From positions 174,672 to 238,671 of the forward strand of contig NZ_LMQL01000010.1 of assembly GCF_001424545.1 (NCBI RefSeq): a stretch of DNA of 64,000 bases, read 5' to 3'. Each line of letters begins with the position of its first letter. The stretch's first letter is position 1. This stretch comes from Ramlibacter sp. Leaf400 (GTDB lineage: Bacteria; Pseudomonadota; Gammaproteobacteria; Burkholderiales; Burkholderiaceae_C). The translations under genes and the position numbers were made by a program. Below, piece after piece: positions 60,232 to 64,000 of this stretch. The notes under the pieces are model-generated. The model was not told where the DNA came from and made no database searches. It worked only from the letters and a program-made list of their open reading frames with translations.

Positions 60232-61329
60232 ATGGCGGCGGCGCGCGCGCTCAGGATCCACGCCGGACCGCGCGCCCGCCGCCACATCGAGCAGCACGGG
60301 CTGGGCCCGCAGGACATCAGCGTCATCCCGGGCGCGGCGGGCGGCCCCAAGGGGCTGATCCTCGGGCCGCTGGACCGCTTCATCTTCGGCCAGTGGCTGC
60401 CTGGCTCGGAACAGCCGGTTCACCTGGTCGGCGCCTCCATCGGCGCCTGGCGCCTGGCCACGGCCTGCCTGGACGAGGCGCTGCCGGCCTTCGAGCGCCT
60501 GGAGCGCGACTACATCGCGCAGGACTACGAACTGGAGCCCGGCCGCAAGACACCGACGGCGCGGCACGTCAGCGAGCGTTTCTCGCAGAACCTCGCCTCG
60601 TTCTATGGCGGCCGCGTGCGGCAGGTGCTGGACCACCCGCGCTATCGGCTGCACATCGTGACCTCGCGCGGGCGGCACCTGCTGTCGCGCGAGCACCGGT
60701 TCGGCACGCCGGTCGGTTACCTGGGCGCGTACCTCTCGAACGGCCTGCACCGGCGCGCGCTGTGCGCCTGGCTGGAGCGGGTGGTGTTCTCGTCCGGCCC
60801 CGATGCGCAAGCGCTCAGCCTGCCTTTCGACGAGCAGGACTTCAGCACGCGCCAGGTGCACCTGACGCAAGAGAACTTCCATCCGGCGCTGCAGGCCAGC
60901 TGCTCGATCCCCTTCGTGCTGGAGGCCATCCACGACATCCCCGGTGCGCCGCCCGGCGCCTACTGGGACGGCGGCATCACCGACTACCACCTGCACCTGA
61001 ACTACGCGGCGGCGCATCCGAAGGGGCTGGTGCTGTACCCGCACTTCCAGAAGTCGGTGGTGCCCGGCTGGCTGGACAAGGCCTGGCGCTGGCGCCACGG
61101 CGCCACGCCCTTCCTGGAGAACACCATCGTGCTGGCCCCCGATCCGGAGTGGGTGCGCGGGCTGCCCAACGGCAAGCTGCCGGACCGCACGGATTTTGCG
61201 CGCTATGGCACGGATCTGGCGGCTCGGATGAAGGCCTGGCAGGCGGCGACGTCGGCCAGCGCGCAGCTGGCGGAGGAGTTCTCCCAGTGGCTGGAGCGGC
61301 CGGACTTGGGGCGGGTCGAGGCGCTTTAG
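60232..61329 (+). CDS. Patatin-like phospholipase family protein
   Basis: 365-residue putative lipid acyl hydrolase. The Ser-Asp dyad is visible: S69 in HLVGASIGAW (GxSxG) and D246 in YWDGGITD (DGG). The oxyanion Gly-rich segment GAAGGPKGL (34-42) comes before. No signal peptide, so it probably acts in the cytosol on lipids or acyl thioesters. It follows tex by 4 bp, suggesting cotranscription, which is an unusual partner for tex. Confidence 0.88.
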   Translation: MAAARALRIHAGPRARRHIEQHGLGPQDISVIPGAAGGPKGLILGPLDRFIFGQWLPGSEQPVHLVGASIGAWRLATACLDEALPAFERLERDYIAQDYELEPGRKTPTARHVSERFSQNLASFYGGRVRQVLDHPRYRLHIVTSRGRHLLSREHRFGTPVGYLGAYLSNGLHRRALCAWLERVVFSSGPDAQALSLPFDEQDFSTRQVHLTQENFHPALQASCSIPFVLEAIHDIPGAPPGAYWDGGITDYHLHLNYAAAHPKGLVLYPHFQKSVVPGWLDKAWRWRHGATPFLENTIVLAPDPEWVRGLPNGKLPDRTDFARYGTDLAARMKAWQAATSASAQLAEEFSQWLERPDLGRVEAL

Positions 61330-61344
61330 GCCCGTGCCGCTTGC

Positions 61345-61429
61345 GTCATTCCCGCGGAGGCGGGAATCCAGTGCTTCCATGACCGCCGCGAAGGCGGACG
61401 CACTGGGTTCCCGCCTGCGCGGGAACGAC
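61345..61429. repeat. Inverted-repeat element, copy 6
   Basis: Arms GTCATTCCCGCGGAGGCGGG and a slightly decayed complement ending GCGCGGGAACGAC (one base changed in the terminal ATGAC). It lies between the convergent patatin and alcohol dehydrogenase genes, reaching within 6 bp of the latter's stop. Confidence 0.9.
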
Positions 61430-61434
61430 GGAAC

Positions 61435-62571
61435 TCAGAGCGACTCTTCGAGCATCCGCTCGTAGTCCTTCACGTCCGCCAGGCGCGGATTGGTCTTGTG
61501 GCAGTGGTCGGCCATGGCGCCCTCGATGATCTTGCCGAACCACTCGCGCTGCACGCCCATCTCGGCCAGCCCGGTGGGCAGGCCCAGGCGGGCGCTCATG
61601 TCGCGGATCGCGTCGGGGATGTCGCCCGAGGAGGCCAGGCCCATGGCGTGCGCCATGCGCTCCAGCCGGCGCTCCTTCTTCACCGACTCGGCCTGTGCAT
61701 TGAATCGCACCACCGCCGGCAGGAACACGGCATTGAGCGTTCCGTGGTGCAGCTGCGGGTTCACGCCGCCCAGGCTGTGGCTGAGCGAATGCACGCAGCC
61801 CAGGCCCTTCTGGAAGGCCATCGCGCCCTGCATCGAAGCGCTCATCAGCTGCGAGCGCGCCTCGCGGTCGGACCCGTCGCGGGTGGCGCGCTCGATGTTC
61901 GCCCAGCCGCGCTCCAGGCCGTCGAGCGCGATGCCGTCGGCCGGCGGGTTGAACGCGGCCGACATGAAGGTCTCCATGCAGTGCGCGATCGCGTCCATGC
62001 CGGTGGCGGCCGTCAGCTTGGGCGGCAGGCCCAGCGTGAGCTCGGGGTCGCAGATCGCGGTGCGCGGCACCAGGTGCCAGGAGTGGAAGCCCAGCTTGCG
62101 GTGGTCGTCCACGATGATGATCGCGCCGCGCGCCACCTCGCTGCCGGTGCCGCTGGTGGTGGGCACGGCGATCAGCGGCGCGACCTTGTCGGTGATGCGC
62201 GGCGAGCCGCCCTCGATGGTGGCGTAGTGGGTGAGGGGGCCTTCGTGCGTGGCGGCGATGGCCACGCCCTTGGCGCAGTCGATCGCCGAGCCGCCACCCA
62301 CGGCGATGAGGCCGTCGCAGCGCTGCTCCTTGTAGATCTTCACCGCCGCGCGCACCGCCGCCTCGGTGGGGTTGGACGGCGTCTGGTCGAACACCGCATG
62401 GGGCAGGGGCCCGAGCGCGTCCAGCGCCTTCTGCAGCACGCCCGCAGCCTTGACGCCCTGGTCGGTGACGATCAGCGGGCGGGTGATGCCCACGCGCTTG
62501 CACTCGTCCTGCAGCAGGCGCACGGCGCCGAATTCGAACTGGATCTGGGTGACGTAGTAGATGAGGGCCAT
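61435..62571 (-). CDS. Iron-containing (group III) alcohol dehydrogenase
   Basis: 378-residue Fe-ADH family oxidoreductase. NAD-binding GGGSAIDCAKGVAI (about 94-107), TTSGTGSEVARGAII, and the metal-binding region HCMETFMSAAFNP with HSLSHSLGGVNPQLHHGTLNA (His ligands). Relatives act as 1,3-propanediol, maleylacetate or long-chain alcohol dehydrogenases, and substrate is not deducible here. It is divergent from the HSL-type hydrolase; the 5' ends are about 60 bp apart. Confidence 0.92.
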   Translation of the reverse strand: MALIYYVTQIQFEFGAVRLLQDECKRVGITRPLIVTDQGVKAAGVLQKALDALGPLPHAVFDQTPSNPTEAAVRAAVKIYKEQRCDGLIAVGGGSAIDCAKGVAIAATHEGPLTHYATIEGGSPRITDKVAPLIAVPTTSGTGSEVARGAIIIVDDHRKLGFHSWHLVPRTAICDPELTLGLPPKLTAATGMDAIAHCMETFMSAAFNPPADGIALDGLERGWANIERATRDGSDREARSQLMSASMQGAMAFQKGLGCVHSLSHSLGGVNPQLHHGTLNAVFLPAVVRFNAQAESVKKERRLERMAHAMGLASSGDIPDAIRDMSARLGLPTGLAEMGVQREWFGKIIEGAMADHCHKTNPRLADVKDYERMLEESL

Positions 62572-62631
62572 GGCGCGATCGCTGGTCTAAGATGCCGTCC
62601 GACTGTATCCCAGCCGCCCCGCGCCGTCTGC

Positions 62632-63585
62632 GTGACCCACCTCCCGGATTTCCCGGAACTCACCCCCCGGATGCGCTCGGTGCTCGAGCGCATGGCGCGC
62701 GTGCGGCAGCGACCCCTGCACGAGCTTTCGCCGCAGGAGGCGAGGGCGGCCTACGAGGCGTCGGCCGAGGTGCTGGAGCTGCCGCGGCGGCCCTTGCCGC
62801 GCGTCGAAGACTTCCAGCTTCCCGCCGACGATGGCGCCTGCCTCCCTGCGCGCCTCTACCAGCTGGACGGTTCCGCTCCGGGCGTGCTGCTGTACCTGCA
62901 CGGAGGCGGCTTCACCATCGGCAGCGTCGCCACCCACGACATCCTCTGCCGCGAACTGGCCACGCTCTCGGGCTGGGCCGTGCTGTCGCTGGGCTACCGG
63001 CTGGCGCCCGAACACCGGTTTCCGGTGGCCCACGAGGACGCCTGGGCGGGTTTGCGCTGGCTGGCGGCACAGCGCCCGGCCCTGGGCCTCGAAGGCGCAC
63101 GCCTCGCGGTCGGCGGCGACAGCGCCGGTGGAACGCTGGCGGCCGTGAATGCGATCCGCGCGCGCGATGCCGGCCTGCCGCTGGCGCTGCAGCTGCTGTT
63201 CTACCCGGGCACGGCGGCCCGCCAGGACAGCGCCTCGCACCGCCGCTACGGACACGGCATGGTGCTGGAGCAGGCCCACATCGAGTACTTCTTCAGCCAG
63301 TACATCGATGCGCGGGCCCGCGACGACTGGCGCTTCGCCCCGCTCAATGCCGACGACGCGGAGGGCGTCGCGCCGGCCTGGCTCGGGCTGGCCGAATGCG
63401 ATCCGCTCTTCGACGAGGGCATCGCCTACGCGGATAAACTGCGCGGCGCAGGGGTGCCGGTCGAGCTGGAGGTCTGGCGCGGCGTCACCCACGAGTTCAT
63501 CAAGATGGGCCGAGCCCTTCCCGAAGCCCGCGAGGCCCACGCCGCCGCCGCCCAGGCCCTCGCCAACGCCTTGCGCACGCCATGA
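62632..63585 (+). CDS. Alpha/beta hydrolase, hormone-sensitive lipase family
   Basis: 317-residue esterase/lipase of family IV. HGGG oxyanion motif (90-93, LYLHGGGFTIGS), nucleophile S164 in GGDSAGGTLA, an Asp in AECDPLFDEG and the catalytic His in GVTHEFIKMG. The start is uncertain: GTG 62632 (MTHLPDFPELTPRM) is chosen because no ATG exists between the promoter gap and ATG 62671; the latter would give 304 residues. It overlaps the next gene by 4 bp (ATGA). Confidence 0.85.
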   Translation: MTHLPDFPELTPRMRSVLERMARVRQRPLHELSPQEARAAYEASAEVLELPRRPLPRVEDFQLPADDGACLPARLYQLDGSAPGVLLYLHGGGFTIGSVATHDILCRELATLSGWAVLSLGYRLAPEHRFPVAHEDAWAGLRWLAAQRPALGLEGARLAVGGDSAGGTLAAVNAIRARDAGLPLALQLLFYPGTAARQDSASHRRYGHGMVLEQAHIEYFFSQYIDARARDDWRFAPLNADDAEGVAPAWLGLAECDPLFDEGIAYADKLRGAGVPVELEVWRGVTHEFIKMGRALPEAREAHAAAAQALANALRTP

Positions 63586-64000
63586 AACGAGACGACTTCC
63601 GCTTCTTCCACCGCCTGCGCGTGCGCTGGTCCGAGGTGGACATGCAAAAGATCGTGTTCAACGCGCACTACCTGATGTACTTCGACACCGCGGTGGCGGA
63701 CTACTGGCGCGCGCTGGCCTTGCCCTACGAGGAGGCCATGCACGAGCTGGAGGGCGACCTCTACGTCAAGAAGGCGACGGTGGAGTTCCATGCGTCCGCC
63801 CGCATGGACGACCAGCTGGACGTGGCGATGCGCTGCGGCCGCATCGGCAAGTCGTCCATGGTCTTCGACGGCGCGATCTTCCGCGGCGAGCAGCTGCTCA
63901 TCACCTGCGAACTGGTCTACGTGTTCGCCGACCCGGCCACGCAGACTTCGCGGCCGGTGCCGCAGGCGCTGCGCGACATCCTCACCGGCTACGAGGCCGG
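63582..64000 (+). CDS. Acyl-CoA thioesterase (4-hydroxybenzoyl-CoA thioesterase/YbgC-like), truncated by window end
   Basis: The 139 visible residues form nearly a whole hotdog domain: FFHRLRVRWSEVDMQKIVFN with the Asp in the usual catalytic position, AHYLMYFDTAVADYWRA, and VKKATVEFHASARMDDQLDV. YVFADPATQTSRPVPQALRD then runs to the edge. Known relatives hydrolyse short-chain or aromatic acyl-CoAs. Coupled to the upstream esterase by ATGA. The 3' end is outside the window. Confidence 0.88.
   Translation, partial: MKRDDFRFFHRLRVRWSEVDMQKIVFNAHYLMYFDTAVADYWRALALPYEEAMHELEGDLYVKKATVEFHASARMDDQLDVAMRCGRIGKSSMVFDGAIFRGEQLLITCELVYVFADPATQTSRPVPQALRDILTGYEA

Noticed and set aside
57765..60383. Upstream open frame extending the LapA-like gene to 1061 codons
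   Set aside because: Everything beyond 57764 is antisense to tex; the real protein begins at the first membrane helix.

Overview
This 64 kb window is chromosomal DNA of a high-GC betaproteobacterium, most likely Burkholderiales/Comamonadaceae (Ramlibacter/Variovorax-like). The evidence is the dapC-dapD-pilU-dapE block, the smc-zipA-ligA run, the style of the glnD, map and purL products, and dense fatty-acid and branched-chain amino-acid uptake genes. I saw no rRNA, tRNA, CRISPR array, prophage or insertion sequence. Genes are packed tightly, often with 4-bp stop/start overlaps. Six copies of one inverted-repeat element sit between transcription units.

Layout. 1-4.7 kb: lysine/peptidoglycan genes dapC-dapD-pilU-dapE (minus strand) and a divergent VOC protein. 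4.7-13.4 kb: DUF72 protein, then smc, zipA, ligA, a YbaN-type membrane protein and def. 13.4-21 kb: glnD and map (minus), divergent purL. 21-26 kb: a small unknown protein, a DUF1624 membrane protein, then a minus-strand operon selO-msrB-yciB-bolA-PPIase. 26-32 kb: a putative cell-cell signalling locus with an acyltransferase gene split by a frameshift at an A8 run, a six-TM hybrid histidine kinase, a receiver-histidine kinase, and an acyl-CoA synthetase. 32.3-37.5 kb: a complete five-gene Liv-type ABC transporter. 37.6-39.6 kb: a compositionally different secreted metzincin, flanked on its far side by a degenerate copy of the livF tail. 39.6-42.5 kb: a second acyltransferase plus hybrid-kinase pair, paralogous to the first. 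42.7-56.5 kb: beta-oxidation and lipid genes (bifunctional hydratase/dehydrogenase, M20 peptidase, thiolase, two acyl-CoA dehydrogenases, two SDRs, thioesterase, quinone-reductase-like enzyme, desaturase, GST). 56.5-64 kb: ogt, a LapA-like protein, tex, a patatin, an iron alcohol dehydrogenase, an HSL-type hydrolase and a truncated thioesterase gene.

The most interesting system is the pair of signalling loci. Each encodes a GNAT protein with LuxI-like motif spacing (an R in the IRxIP segment and WExxR) directly upstream of a hybrid histidine kinase whose six-helix input domain resembles the CqsS/PhcS autoinducer sensors. The first locus adds a receiver-histidine kinase protein of the kind found in Phc circuits. 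Its synthase can be read full length only if the ribosome or polymerase slips by -1 on a canonical A-AAA-AAA site. These functional readings are inferences from motifs and context; no database search was run.
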